Shown in pieces: positions 29,737-37,844 of a stretch of DNA of 64,000 bases. The position numbers and the translations under genes were made by a program. The DNA comes from Betaproteobacteria bacterium (GTDB lineage Bacteria; Pseudomonadota; Gammaproteobacteria; Burkholderiales; Casimicrobiaceae): contig BOKS01000007.1 in the NCBI GenBank assembly GCA_016861105.1, forward strand, positions 1 through 64,000. Direction: 5' to 3'. Position 1 is the first letter of the stretch. Every line of letters begins with the position of its first letter. The notes below the pieces were generated by a model. The model was not told where the DNA came from. It saw nothing but the letters and a program-made list of their open reading frames with translations, and searched no databases.

Positions 29737-30192
29737 ATGATCGTCTTCGACCTCGCCTGCGCGCAGGGCCACCGCTTCGAGGGCTGGTTCCCCTCGGGGG
29801 ACGAGTTCGAGCGCCAGCTCGGCGCCGGACTCGTGCACTGCCCGGTGTGCGACGGGGCGCAGGTGAAGCGCCTGCCGTCGGCGCGCGTCAACGTGCCAAG
29901 GGCGGCGCAGGCGGCGGCACCGGTGCCTGCCGCGGCGGCGCCGCAGGCGTCCGGCGCAGGCGACACCGTCGCAGGATTGCCGCCGGAGCTGATCGCGAAG
30001 CTGCGCGAGGTCGTGCGCAACACCGAGAACGTCGGCGCGCGCTTTCCCGAGGAGGCGCGCCGCATCCACTACGACGAGGCGCCCGCCCGCGCGATCCGCG
30101 GCCAGGCCTCGCCCGAGGAGGCGCAGGCGCTGCGCGACGAGGGCATCGACTTCGCGCCCCTTCCGCCTTTCCTCACCCCCGACGCCCACTGA
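29737..30192 (+). CDS. DUF1178 family protein
   Basis: 151 residues. N-terminal zinc-ribbon-like part: IVFDLACAQGHRFEGWFPS (Cys8, His12), then HCPVCDG (Cys35, Cys38) and VKRLPSARVNVP. A C-terminal helical part contains LREVVRNTENVGARFPEEARRIHY, the conserved signature of DUF1178. The function is unknown. Lies 51 bp after the YeeE gene on the same strand and may share its transcript. A family B half site follows the stop by 1-2 bases. Confidence 0.9.
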   Translation: MIVFDLACAQGHRFEGWFPSGDEFERQLGAGLVHCPVCDGAQVKRLPSARVNVPRAAQAAAPVPAAAAPQASGAGDTVAGLPPELIAKLREVVRNTENVGARFPEEARRIHYDEAPARAIRGQASPEEAQALRDEGIDFAPLPPFLTPDAH

Positions 30193-30212
30193 TTCGGGGT
30201 CAGAGCCGTCAC
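30192..30212. repeat. solitary family B unit after the DUF1178 gene
   Basis: GATTCGGGGTCAGAGCCGTC followed by A begins at the gene's stop codon. It is the only single, unpaired family B copy seen. Confidence 0.75.
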
Positions 30213-30297
30213 ATTCCGCCGCCGGCGCGCGCCGGCGGCCCGCGGCGGTGTCGCGCGGCGGGGTCCCGTGGTGGGTGCGGCCCCGGGCAGAATCGGC

Positions 30298-30303
30298 TAT
30301 ACT
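30298..30303 (+). promoter_or_regulatory. -10 box for the tRNA-Lys pair
   Basis: TATACT lies 16 bases before the first tRNA, a normal distance for a stable-RNA promoter. No clear -35. Confidence 0.45.
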
Positions 30304-30319
30304 GATGGGCTCAACGGCG

Positions 30320-30395
30320 GGGCCGTTAGCTCAGTCGGTAGAGCAGCGGACTTTTAATCCGTTGGTCGCTGGTTCGATCCCAGCACGGCCTACCA
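30320..30395 (+). tRNA. tRNA-Lys (anticodon TTT)
   Basis: 76 nt with encoded CCA. Acceptor stem GGGCCGT/ACGGCCT (G1-T72 wobble), D-loop AGCTCAGTCGGTAGAGC, anticodon loop CTTTTAA with TTT at 30353-30355, T-arm GCTGGTTCGATCCCAGC. Matches the bacterial tRNA-Lys pattern closely. Confidence 0.97.
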
Positions 30396-30445
30396 GCGCG
30401 TTGAGGCAGGCCGGGCGGGAGAGGATCCGGCGACGGAAGCACCCC

Positions 30446-30521
30446 GGGCCGTTAGCTCAGCTGGTAGAGCAGCGGACTCTTAATCCGTTGGTCGTAGGTT
30501 CGATCCCTACACGGCCTACCA
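30446..30521 (+). tRNA. tRNA-Lys (anticodon CTT)
   Basis: 76 nt with encoded CCA, nearly identical to its neighbour: same acceptor and D-arm, anticodon loop CTCTTAA with CTT at 30479-30481, T-arm GTAGGTTCGATCCCTAC. The pair probably arose by duplication; a dedicated CTT reader suits a GC-rich genome using AAG codons. Confidence 0.97.
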
Positions 30522-30528
30522 ACAAAAC

Positions 30529-30563
30529 AAGGGCTTGCAGCGATGCAGGCCCTTCGTGTTTTT
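30529..30563 (+). terminator. rho-independent terminator of the tRNA-Lys pair
   Basis: Stem AAGGGC-T-TGCA, loop GCGA, TGCA-G-GCCCTT, followed by CGTGTTTTT. Starts 8 bases after the second tRNA's CCA. Confidence 0.85.
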
Positions 30564-30582
30564 CGTCGTGACGGAGCCCCCC

Positions 30583-30819
30583 ATGCAAGAAGTCCTGCAA
30601 TGCCTCAAGAAGTACGGCCAGCGCCTCGACCTCGAGATCGCCGAGGAGATGCGCGTTCCCCTGGCGACGGTGCGGCGGCGGATTGCGGAGCTGAGCGCCA
30701 CCGGCGCCGTGGTGACCTGCAAGCTGACGCGCTACGAAGGCGAGAAGACGATCGAGGCGTGGCAGTGCCGCGTCTCGGGGTACGCGCCGGCGCCGGCGGC
30801 GGGGCGGAAGGCGAAGTAG
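30583..30819 (+). CDS. small winged-helix/HTH DNA-binding protein
   Basis: 78 residues. QEVLQCLKKYGQRLDLEIAEEMRVPLATVRRRIAELSATGAVVTCKLTRYEGEK reads as a winged helix-turn-helix: three helices then a beta wing, similar to small ArsR/MarR-like regulators. A short tail follows (WQCRVSGYAPAPAAGRKAK). The tail and downstream terminator are repeated in degenerate form at 32850 and 38661, so this gene's 3' end marks the edge of the accessory region. A role beyond DNA binding is unknown. Confidence 0.75.
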   Translation: MQEVLQCLKKYGQRLDLEIAEEMRVPLATVRRRIAELSATGAVVTCKLTRYEGEKTIEAWQCRVSGYAPAPAAGRKAK

Positions 30820-30909
30820 CGGGTCCGACGACCCGAAGCCGCGGGCCCGTCGGCGGGCGCGCGGGAAGTCGATGACGAAGCCCCCGGCGTGCGCGCGTCG
30901 GGGGCTTCG
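30736..30909. repeat. putative island boundary, copy 1: 3' end of HTH gene plus terminator
   Basis: Intact reference copy: last ~28 codons of the HTH gene, stop, then GCGGGCCCGTCGGCGGGCGC and the terminator. Copies 2 (32850-33033) and 3 (38661-38735) resemble it; 36 of 37 bases at 30791-30827 match copy 3 at 38668-38704. Confidence 0.75.
30876..30909 (+). terminator. terminator of the HTH gene
   Basis: Perfect 11-bp stem CGAAGCCCCCG / CGGGGGCTTCG around a 12-base loop, 56 bases after the HTH stop. Only a weak T-rich trail (TACTTGTTG) follows. Confidence 0.7.
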
Positions 30910-30985
30910 TACTTGTTGAAGGGACCGGTGAACCGCCCGCCTGGACGGGGTCCGGAGCAGTCCGCTCGATCTATTCTCCGCTCCG

Positions 30986-32851
30986 ATGATCGTCTATCAG
31001 CAGACCAAGGCGGGATTTCTGGACGACGTGTTTCGGCACGACATCGAGGACGTGATATTGCGCACGTTCCGAGCGCGGACAGGACACTCCGTCGCGAAAG
31101 CGGAGATCCATGCTTGGAAAGACTCGCTGGTCGCGGTTGCGAAGGTGATCAACGATGACGCCGTGCCCGATGACTGCGGCGTTGCCGTCGAGTACGGCAT
31201 TCCCCAGACCGCAAAGCGAATCGACTTCCTGCTTTCTGGCGCGAACGCTTCAAACGGCCAGGAACTCGTGATCGTCGAACTCAAGCAATGGGAGCGGGCG
31301 GAGTCCACGCGCAAGGATGCGATCGTGCGCACCCGGTTTGCGCATGGAGTCGCAGAGGTGAGCCATCCATCGTACCAAGCTTGGTCCTACTCGACCCTGC
31401 TTGCGGACTTCAACGAGACGGTGCAAGCCGAGTCCGTCCAATTGCGACCCTGCGCCTACCTGCACAACTTCCACGATGACGGATCGCTCACAGCACCGTT
31501 CTATCGCGAGCACTTGCAGCGCGCCCCCGTCTTTCTACGGGGCGAGGAGGAACGAAGGCGACTCCGGGACTTCATTTCCCAACACGTGCGAGCGGGCGAC
31601 AGGAACAAGCTTCTCAACCGCATAGACCGGGGCAGAATTCGGCCATCCAAGGGTCTTGTCGACTGCCTTGCGAACATGCTCAAGGGCAAGGCCGAGTTCG
31701 TGCTCATCGACGACCAGAAGGTGGCCTACGAGACGATGCTGGACCTCGCCCGCAGCGCCAGTCCTGCTGCAAAGCAGGTCGTGATCGTCGAGGGCGGGCC
31801 GGGAACCGGCAAGTCGGTCGTCGCCATCAATGCGATGGTCGCCTTGACGCAATCCAGGCACGTCGCCAAGTACGTGACCCGCAATGCGGCACCGCGGGCG
31901 GTGTTCGAGGCGAAGCTGTCCGGGCACGTGAAGAAGTCCCGGATCTCGAACCTGTTCGGCGGCACCGGCAGTTTCGTGGAGACCAACGCGAATGTGTTCG
32001 ATGCGCTCGTCGTGGACGAGGCGCATCGCGTGAACGAGAGGTCTGGACTCTACGGCAACTTGGGAACCCATCAGGTCGACGAGATCATTGGGTCATCCAA
32101 GTGCGCGATCTTCTTCATCGACGAGGATCAGCGCGTCACCTGGAACGACGTGGGCACCAAGGCGGACATCGAACGGCGAGCCCGGCAAGCCGGCGCGCAC
32201 GTCACGCATTTGAGGCTGGAATCGCAGTTTCGTTGCAACGGATCGGACGGCTACCTTGCCTGGCTCGACAACACGTTGGGGATCAGGGAGACCGCCAATC
32301 AAACGTTCGATGGGATCGAATTTGACTTTCGCGTGTTTGACACTCCAGGCGAACTTCTCAGCGCGATAAAGGAGAAGAACAACGGCAAGACGCGCGCGCG
32401 CATGGTGGCGGGTTATTGTTGGGATTGGAGGAGCAAGAAGGCTCCCGAAGCGATGGACGTTGTAATTCCCGAGCACTCGTTTCAGATGCAGTGGAACCTG
32501 GACCATGACGGCTCGCTGTGGATCATTGTCCCTGGCTCAGTGGAGCAGATCGGATGCATCCATACATGTCAAGGACTCGAGGTCGACTGGATCGGCGTAA
32601 TCGTCGGGCCCGATCTCGTGATCCGAAACGGGATCTTGGCCTGCGTTCCCGAGAAGCGCTCGAAGCACGACCGATCCATCAAGGGATACAAGAAGCTGCT
32701 GAAGAGCGACCCCGCCGCTGCACGGCGGAAGGCGGACAGCATCATACGCAATACATACCGCACTCTCATGACCAGGGGGATGAAGGGCTGTTACGTCTTT
32801 TGCACCGATCCCGCGACAAACGCGTACTTCAAGTCGAGGATAGTGAGCTGA
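30986..32851 (+). CDS. PD-(D/E)XK nuclease-like + DUF2075 (Schlafen/SF1-type) helicase protein
   Basis: 621 residues, visibly less GC-rich than the neighbours. N-terminal third reads as a PD-(D/E)XK nuclease: Asp80 in AKRIDFLLSG and Glu98-x-Lys100 in LVIVELKQW. From about residue 245 comes a DUF2075 helicase/NTPase: Walker A GGPGTGKS (270-277), Walker B LVVDEAHRV (about 342-350), FIDEDQRVTW, an arginine in LESQFRCNGSD, and CIHTCQGLEVDWIGVI near the C-terminus. Such single-gene nuclease-helicases often lie in defence or mobile regions. Flanked by copies 1 and 2 of the HTH 3' end. Cytoplasmic. Antiphage function is inference; a DNA/RNA repair role is possible. Confidence 0.88.
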   Translation: MIVYQQTKAGFLDDVFRHDIEDVILRTFRARTGHSVAKAEIHAWKDSLVAVAKVINDDAVPDDCGVAVEYGIPQTAKRIDFLLSGANASNGQELVIVELKQWERAESTRKDAIVRTRFAHGVAEVSHPSYQAWSYSTLLADFNETVQAESVQLRPCAYLHNFHDDGSLTAPFYREHLQRAPVFLRGEEERRRLRDFISQHVRAGDRNKLLNRIDRGRIRPSKGLVDCLANMLKGKAEFVLIDDQKVAYETMLDLARSASPAAKQVVIVEGGPGTGKSVVAINAMVALTQSRHVAKYVTRNAAPRAVFEAKLSGHVKKSRISNLFGGTGSFVETNANVFDALVVDEAHRVNERSGLYGNLGTHQVDEIIGSSKCAIFFIDEDQRVTWNDVGTKADIERRARQAGAHVTHLRLESQFRCNGSDGYLAWLDNTLGIRETANQTFDGIEFDFRVFDTPGELLSAIKEKNNGKTRARMVAGYCWDWRSKKAPEAMDVVIPEHSFQMQWNLDHDGSLWIIVPGSVEQIGCIHTCQGLEVDWIGVIVGPDLVIRNGILACVPEKRSKHDRSIKGYKKLLKSDPAAARRKADSIIRNTYRTLMTRGMKGCYVFCTDPATNAYFKSRIVS

Positions 32852-33033
32852 AGGCGTCTCGAAGACGAGCGCATGATCGATGCGTGGCAGTGCCGCGTAT
32901 CTCCGGGTGCCCGCCGGCGCCGGCGCAGACGGCGGGGCGGAAGGCCAAGTTGCGAGTCTGCAGGCTCGGGCCCGTCGGCGGGGGCGCGGGAGTCAACAGA
33001 GAGGTCGTGGGCGGGCGAGCGTTGGGGGCTTGC
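32850..33033. repeat. putative island boundary, copy 2 (degenerate HTH 3' end)
   Basis: Starts at the stop of the DUF2075 gene: GAAGGCGTCTCGAAGACG, then ATGCGTGGCAGTGCCGCGT, GCGGGGCGGAAGGCCAAGTT, GGGCCCGTCGGCGGGGGCGC and finally GTTGGGGGCTTGC, paralleling copy 1 element by element with small indels. Reads as a decayed remnant of the HTH gene end. The remaining ~140 bp to 33175 hold nothing I recognise. Confidence 0.65.
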
Positions 33034-33175
33034 TGCTCCTCGGCCCGGTGATCGTGTCGAGGACTTGCGAAGGCAGCCGGCGCCTTGGTGGCACCGTGCC
33101 GCCGGGTGCGGCCTCCGCGTGCTTCCGTCCCCGGCGATCGCGGCGGCGCCTACGTACGTGACTGGCGCGCGTCCG

Positions 33176-34195
33176 TCAACGCTCGCCCCCCGATCTGCCG
33201 ATCGTCGCGACCGCATCGAGCAGGCCCTGGTCGATCTCGACGCCCGCTCGCGCTGCGTTTCTCCGATGCTCGACGCGGCGCATCCCCGGTAGCCGAACCG
33301 CGGGGTCCGCGAGCAGGGCCTCGCAGAGTTCCTCGATGCGCTGGCGGAAGCCCGGTCCTGCCAGTGGGTCGGGGTCGAGCGCGATGAGGCATTGCCCGAT
33401 GCCGGCATGGTCCCGGTCGTCCTCCGTGAGCGATCCGGCCGCACGCGAGAACCTGGCGCCGGCGACGGCGGCGGCGACGATCTCGACCATCAACGCCAAC
33501 GCCGCACCCTTGTGACCGCCGGCGGGCGCCAGCGTACCGCCGGCCAGGATGGCCGAGGGATCGTCGGTGGGCTCGCCGCGCGCGTCCAGTCCCCATCCCA
33601 GCGGGACGCGCTCGCCGCGGCGGGCACGCAGGATGATCTCGCCGCGCGCAACCACGGTCGACGCCAGATCGATGACGATGGGCGGGTGATCGGCGCCTCG
33701 CGGCGAGGCGAACGCGAGAGGATTCGTCCCGAAGGCGGCGGAGGTACCGCCCCAAGGGGCCACGACGGCAGGCGCGTTGGCGAACGCCATCGCCACCAGT
33801 CCGCCATTGGCGAGCGCCTCGACGTGATGTCCCATCACGCCGGCGTTGTAGGAGTGGTGAACCGTCAGGATCGCGATGCCCTCCAGTCGTGCGAGCGGCA
33901 TCAGCGCCTGCAGGCCGACGCCGATGGCAGGGTGAGCGAAGCCGTTGCGGGCATCGACGCGGAGTGCGGCAGGAGCGACCTGCTCGGCCTTCGGAACCGC
34001 CTGGCCGTCGACCTTGCCCGACCTCGCGTGTGCGCAGTAGATGGGCAGGCGGAGCACCCCGTGACTCGGGATACCGTCGGCCTCGGCCGCGGCGATCGAC
34101 GCGGCGACGACGCGGGCGTTGTCGGCGGAGGTGCGGGACGCCTCGAGTGCTGCCCGCCCGAGATCGGCGACCTCCGCCAGCGTCAGGCGCGGCAC
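33176..34195 (-). CDS. Ldh_2 (malate/L-lactate/sulfolactate dehydrogenase) family oxidoreductase
   Basis: 339 residues from GTG 34195. NAD(P)-dependent 2-hydroxyacid/ureidoglycolate-type dehydrogenase of the Ldh_2 fold. Seen: HGVLRLPIYC with the family's SHG motif, NGFAHPAIGVGL, HHSYNAGVMGHHVEALA, FGTNPLAFASP and GGHKGAALALMVE. Start is 7 bp after the stop of the Bug gene, so it is the last gene of a minus-strand operon Bug-tautomerase-PrpD-Bug-Ldh_2. Probably oxidises a 2-hydroxyacid intermediate; the substrate is not deducible. Confidence 0.9.
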   Translation of the reverse strand: MPRLTLAEVADLGRAALEASRTSADNARVVAASIAAAEADGIPSHGVLRLPIYCAHARSGKVDGQAVPKAEQVAPAALRVDARNGFAHPAIGVGLQALMPLARLEGIAILTVHHSYNAGVMGHHVEALANGGLVAMAFANAPAVVAPWGGTSAAFGTNPLAFASPRGADHPPIVIDLASTVVARGEIILRARRGERVPLGWGLDARGEPTDDPSAILAGGTLAPAGGHKGAALALMVEIVAAAVAGARFSRAAGSLTEDDRDHAGIGQCLIALDPDPLAGPGFRQRIEELCEALLADPAVRLPGMRRVEHRRNAARAGVEIDQGLLDAVATIGRSGGER

Positions 34196-34202
34196 GGCGC
34201 GA

Positions 34203-35180
34203 TCACTCCAGCTTGATGCCGGCCGTGCTGATGACCTTCTCCCACTTGCTTCGCTCGGACCTGATGAACGCCCCCAGCTCGTCCGGCGAGCCCGAGACCA
34301 GATTGAATCCCTGGCCAGCCAGCTTCTGGCGCACGTCGACGTCGGCCAGCGCCGATCGTATCTCCGAACTCAGCTTCGCGATCACCGGTCGGGGCGTGCC
34401 GACCGGCACCACGAATGCCCACCAGAGGTTGACCTCGTAGCCGGGAAGCGTCTCCGCGACCGCGGGCACGTCCGGCAGCTCGCCGATCCGGTTGGCGCTG
34501 GTCACGGCGATCGCGCGCAGCTGGCCGGACTTCAGGTACGGCATCACCAGCGGAACGGTGCCGATGGCGATGTCGATCTCGTTGCCGAGCAGCGCGGCGA
34601 TGGCGGGAGCGCCCCCCTTGTAGGGCACGTGAATGGACTTCGTGCCTGCAGTGATGTCGAGGAGCTCGCCGGCGAGATGCGCCGTGCTGCCCGTTCCGAA
34701 CGATCCGTAGGTGATGCGTCCGGGAGAGGACCGCATGCGACGCAGCAGATCGGCGAAGTCCGCGATCGGTACCGTCGCCTTCGGATTCACGGCGACGACG
34801 TGCGTCACCCAGGCGGGCATTGCCACCGGGTCGAAATCCGTCATCGCGTTGTACGTGAGATTCCTGGCGAGCACGGAATTCAGCACCATGTTCGTCGTGT
34901 CGAGCAGCACCGTGTACCCATCCGCAGCAGCCTTGGCCGCCAGGCTGGCGGCGACGATGCCGTTCGCGCCGGGGCGATTGTCGATGACGACCGGCTGCCC
35001 GGTCTTCTCGGTGATCTTGACGCCGATGGACCGGACCAAGACGTCCGATCCGCCGCCTGGCGCGAACGGCACCAGTACGCGAATCGGGCGGGTGGGATAG
35101 TCGGTCTGGCCGCTCGCAGGAGGCGCGGACAGCGCAGCGCCGAGCACTCCTGCAGCAAGCACGGTGCGAACGAGCATCAT
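34203..35180 (-). CDS. Bug-family tripartite tricarboxylate solute-binding protein (TctC-like), copy 1
   Basis: 325 residues, signal peptide MMLVRTVLAAGVLGAALSAPPASG, then the Bug signature YPTRPIRVLVPFAPGGGSDVLVR, GQPVVIDNRPGANGIVAA, TYGSFGTGSTAHLAGELL and IHVPYKGGAPA. Periplasmic binding protein for carboxylates. No TctA/TctB permease genes are in the window, so it must pair with a distant transporter or act as a sensor. The two ATGs overlap the stop of the PrpD-like gene (ATGA). Confidence 0.93.
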   Translation of the reverse strand: MMLVRTVLAAGVLGAALSAPPASGQTDYPTRPIRVLVPFAPGGGSDVLVRSIGVKITEKTGQPVVIDNRPGANGIVAASLAAKAAADGYTVLLDTTNMVLNSVLARNLTYNAMTDFDPVAMPAWVTHVVAVNPKATVPIADFADLLRRMRSSPGRITYGSFGTGSTAHLAGELLDITAGTKSIHVPYKGGAPAIAALLGNEIDIAIGTVPLVMPYLKSGQLRAIAVTSANRIGELPDVPAVAETLPGYEVNLWWAFVVPVGTPRPVIAKLSSEIRSALADVDVRQKLAGQGFNLVSGSPDELGAFIRSERSKWEKVISTAGIKLE

Positions 35181-36586
35181 CGTGCGCTCTCCCGTGGTTC
35201 GATCACCGCAGCGGTGAGGGACGACAAATCGTCGATCTCTTCCAGTCCCATGACCCGGTCGACCACGCGCTCGGCCAGCGTCCGGCCGAGGATTCCGTCG
35301 GCGCACGCGTGGAACTTGGCGACGTACTCCTCGGCGGTGAACGGATTGCGTGGATCGCCGCGCTGGTAGTCCACGCGCATGCGATGCGTGCGTCCGTCCC
35401 TGGTCGTGAGGGTGGCGATCGATGGCATCGACATCGGACGAAGCGGCACCTTGTCGAGTTCCGGGTCGGCTTCCGCGTCCACGCGATCGGCGATCGCATG
35501 GATTCGCGGATCGTCGAACATCGAGGGGTCGAAGTCCTCGACGCGCAACTCGCCGTCGCGCAGCAGCCCGACGGCGATGCAATAGGGGAGGCTCATCTGC
35601 GCATCGAGCTCGGTGCGCGGTCGGAACTTCCTGGCACGGTCGCCGTGATAGTCGATGCAGTACGGGACGAGAAAGGTCTTGATGCGGTAGTGAAAGGAGG
35701 CGACCTCGTCGATGGCGAGGCGGCGTTCCCTCAGCAGCGCCAGCGTCGCCTCGAGGGGCGCGGCATTGCCGTCGCAGAACGGGTACTTCTTGAACGACGT
35801 GTCGAGGATGTCCCATCTCGATCCGAGGTCGACGAGCAGCCGCTCGGGACGCGAGTCGGCGGAGCACACGCGGAAGAGACCGTAGTCGCCTTCGAAGATC
35901 GTCCGCGGTCCGTTCATGCCGCCGGCGGCGAGTCGTGCGCTCAGCACGCCGCCGTGCGCCGCCTTCGCGACGTGGTAGCGCTTGGTGTCGGTTCCGTCCT
36001 TGAGGAACTCGATGGTGCCGCCGGCGTAGCTGCCGGCGATGCCGAAGGCATCCGCCAGTTGCGGAGCGTCCAGTCCCAGCAGCTTACCGGCGACCGCCGT
36101 GGCGCCGAAGCCGCCGCAGACCGCCGTGGGCTGGTAGCCGCGGATGTAGAGTTGCTGGGAGTTGATGGCATCGGCGACGCGCACGGCGACGTCGTAACCC
36201 AGCGCTGTCGCCGCGATGAGATCGCGCCCGGATGCTCCGACCTCCTCCGCGACGGCCAGCGCGGTGGGCGGAATCAACCCACCGGCCTGGATTCCGGCGA
36301 TGTCGTCGTTGAAGTCCATGCTGTGCGCGAACATGCCGTTGACCATCGCGGCCATCGCATCGGACGACGTGTCGCCGTACCGCCAGATCGTCGCCCGTCC
36401 GTGGGATCGCTGGCGTCGGGACTCGTTGAGCACGGCCTGCGCCCATGGCTTGTCCGTGCCGGCCAGTGCGACGCCGATGGCATCGAGGATGCACCACTTC
36501 GCCTGCCGGACCACCGGGGCCGGCAGGTCGTCGTATCGGAGCCCGCGTACGTGCTCGCCCAGGCGCTCGGCGTATGTGGATCCCAC
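35177..36586 (-). CDS. MmgE/PrpD family protein (2-methylcitrate dehydratase-like)
   Basis: 469 residues from GTG 36586 (GAGGG ribosome-binding site, 9 bp after the tautomerase stop). Hallmarks: AKWCILDAIGVALAGT, MVNGMFAHSMDFND, YQPTAVCGGFGATAVAGKLLGL, KRYHVAKAAHGGVLSA and FKKYPFCDGNAAPLEA. The family includes 2-methylcitrate dehydratase, cis-aconitate decarboxylase and iminodisuccinate epimerase; with no prpB/prpC nearby, methylcitrate itself is unlikely. Probably dehydrates, decarboxylates or epimerises the carboxylate bound by the Bug proteins. Confidence 0.92.
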   Translation of the reverse strand: MGSTYAERLGEHVRGLRYDDLPAPVVRQAKWCILDAIGVALAGTDKPWAQAVLNESRRQRSHGRATIWRYGDTSSDAMAAMVNGMFAHSMDFNDDIAGIQAGGLIPPTALAVAEEVGASGRDLIAATALGYDVAVRVADAINSQQLYIRGYQPTAVCGGFGATAVAGKLLGLDAPQLADAFGIAGSYAGGTIEFLKDGTDTKRYHVAKAAHGGVLSARLAAGGMNGPRTIFEGDYGLFRVCSADSRPERLLVDLGSRWDILDTSFKKYPFCDGNAAPLEATLALLRERRLAIDEVASFHYRIKTFLVPYCIDYHGDRARKFRPRTELDAQMSLPYCIAVGLLRDGELRVEDFDPSMFDDPRIHAIADRVDAEADPELDKVPLRPMSMPSIATLTTRDGRTHRMRVDYQRGDPRNPFTAEEYVAKFHACADGILGRTLAERVVDRVMGLEEIDDLSSLTAAVIEPRESAR

Positions 36587-36594
36587 GTGTGCCC

Positions 36595-36789
36595 TCAGCG
36601 ATCCGGCTCGGCGATCGGCTTGCCGCCGATGCCCCACTCGCTGCGGGGGACTTCGTGCAGCACGACCCAGACCTTGTCCTTGTCGGACCCGAGCACGTCC
36701 ACGAACGTGTCCGTGACCCTGGCGATGAGCTCCTTCTTCTGCTCGTAGGTGGCGCGGCCGCGCCCCAGATGAATGTGCACGAGTGGCAT
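36595..36789 (-). CDS. 4-oxalocrotonate tautomerase family protein
   Basis: 64 residues, the size of a 4-OT subunit. MPLVHIHLGRGRATYEQKKEL gives the catalytic Pro1 after Met removal; VWVVLHEVPRSEWGIGG matches the family's C-terminal half. Catalyses keto-enol tautomerisation (or a decarboxylase-like variant) of a dicarboxylate, fitting between the PrpD-like and Bug genes. Confidence 0.9.
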   Translation of the reverse strand: MPLVHIHLGRGRATYEQKKELIARVTDTFVDVLGSDKDKVWVVLHEVPRSEWGIGGKPIAEPDR

Positions 36790-36813
36790 TCCTGGATCCT
36801 CGTTCGCGGTGGG

Positions 36814-37782
36814 TCAGTCGGCGGTGATTCCGGACTCGCGGACGATCTTCTGGTACTTGATCGCCTCGGCCTCGATGAAGCGCGCGAATTCCTTCGGGGG
36901 CAGCGGATTGATGTCGCCGCCCTCGCGGCGCAGGCGGGCGACCATGTCCTCGGCCTTCACGCTCCGGGCGATGTCGGCATAGAGCTTGTCCACGATCGGC
37001 GCCGGAGTACCGGCCGGCACGAAGATCCCGAACCAGTTGGTGATGTCGAAATCCGGGAACCCGGACTCGGCCATCGTGGGAACGTCCGGTGCGGCCGTGG
37101 AGCGCGTCGTCGAGGAAACGGCGATGGCACGCAAGGATCCGGCCCTGACGTGTGGCATCGCAAGCGGCATTCCGGAGAAGACCATCGAGACGTGGTTGCC
37201 GATGACCTGGGGGATCGCGAGCGCGGCGCTCTTGAACGGCACGTGCGTGAGGTCGATCCTGGCCCCGTTCTTCAGCATCTCGGCCCCCAGATGCGGCGTG
37301 CTGCCGTTCCCTGCCGAGCCGTAGCTCAGCTTGGCCCGGCCCGACCGGGCAAGGTCGATGAGTTCCTGGAGGGACTTTGCAGGAATGGAGGGATGGATGA
37401 CGAGCAACATCGGCGTCGTTCCGACGATGGTGACGGGCGTGAACGCCTTGCGCGGGTCGTACGACATGCTGCGGAAGATGCTGGGGTTGATCGCGATCTC
37501 CGCGTTGTAGCCCATCAAGAGCGTATAGCCGTCGGGCTCCGCCTTCGCGACCGCTTCGGCACCGATCATGCCGCTGGCGCCGGGCCGATTCTCGACGACC
37601 ACCGGCTGACCCCAAGCCGACGAGAGCTTCTCGGCGAGCAAACGGGCTAGGATGTCCGCGGTGCCGCCGGGGGCAAGCGTCACAATGATCTTGACCGACC
37701 TCGTCGGGTACTCCTGCGCTGGCGAGGAGAGGGGAAGGACGGCCGCGAGGATCGCGGCGGCGGCGGAGACCAGGATTCGCAT
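36814..37782 (-). CDS. Bug-family tripartite tricarboxylate solute-binding protein (TctC-like), copy 2
   Basis: 322 residues. Signal peptide MRILVSAAAAILAAVLPLSSPA, then YPTRSVKIIVTLAPGGTADILAR, GQPVVVENRPGASGMIGAE, YGSAGNGSTPHLGAEML and THVPFKSAALA. First gene of the minus-strand catabolic operon, divergent from the GntR regulator. Only partly similar to copy 1 in this operon, so the two may bind different ligands. AGGAGG ribosome-binding site before ATG 37782. Confidence 0.93.
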   Translation of the reverse strand: MRILVSAAAAILAAVLPLSSPAQEYPTRSVKIIVTLAPGGTADILARLLAEKLSSAWGQPVVVENRPGASGMIGAEAVAKAEPDGYTLLMGYNAEIAINPSIFRSMSYDPRKAFTPVTIVGTTPMLLVIHPSIPAKSLQELIDLARSGRAKLSYGSAGNGSTPHLGAEMLKNGARIDLTHVPFKSAALAIPQVIGNHVSMVFSGMPLAMPHVRAGSLRAIAVSSTTRSTAAPDVPTMAESGFPDFDITNWFGIFVPAGTPAPIVDKLYADIARSVKAEDMVARLRREGGDINPLPPKEFARFIEAEAIKYQKIVRESGITAD

Positions 37783-37823
37783 GGGGAACCTCCTTCCCGA
37801 GGCAGGAGCGGGCAGTCTAGTCT

Positions 37824-37835
37824 ATTGGATACAAT
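37824..37835. promoter_or_regulatory. candidate operator for the GntR/FCD regulator
   Basis: ATTGGATACAAT, an AT-rich near-palindrome in the 62-bp gap between divergent Bug and GntR genes. TTGGATACAA differs by one base from the TTGTATACAA-type sites typical of FCD GntR proteins (recalled, not searched). Position would overlap both promoters. Confidence 0.55.
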
Positions 37836-37844
37836 TACACAAAT

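Noticed and set aside
27522-30189. Long minus-strand frame joining the anti-sigma region to sequence antisense to the YeeE and DUF1178 genes
   Set aside because: Only the 25771-26868 part is protein-like; the rest is shadow of plus-strand genes with good motifs.
30248-30571. 107-codon plus-strand frame over the tRNA genes
   Set aside because: Its repeated peptide comes from translating the two near-identical tRNA-Lys genes.
35177-36586. Naming the PrpD-like gene prpD (methylcitrate cycle)
   Set aside because: No prpB, prpC or acnD nearby; the Bug/tautomerase/Ldh_2 context points to another substrate.
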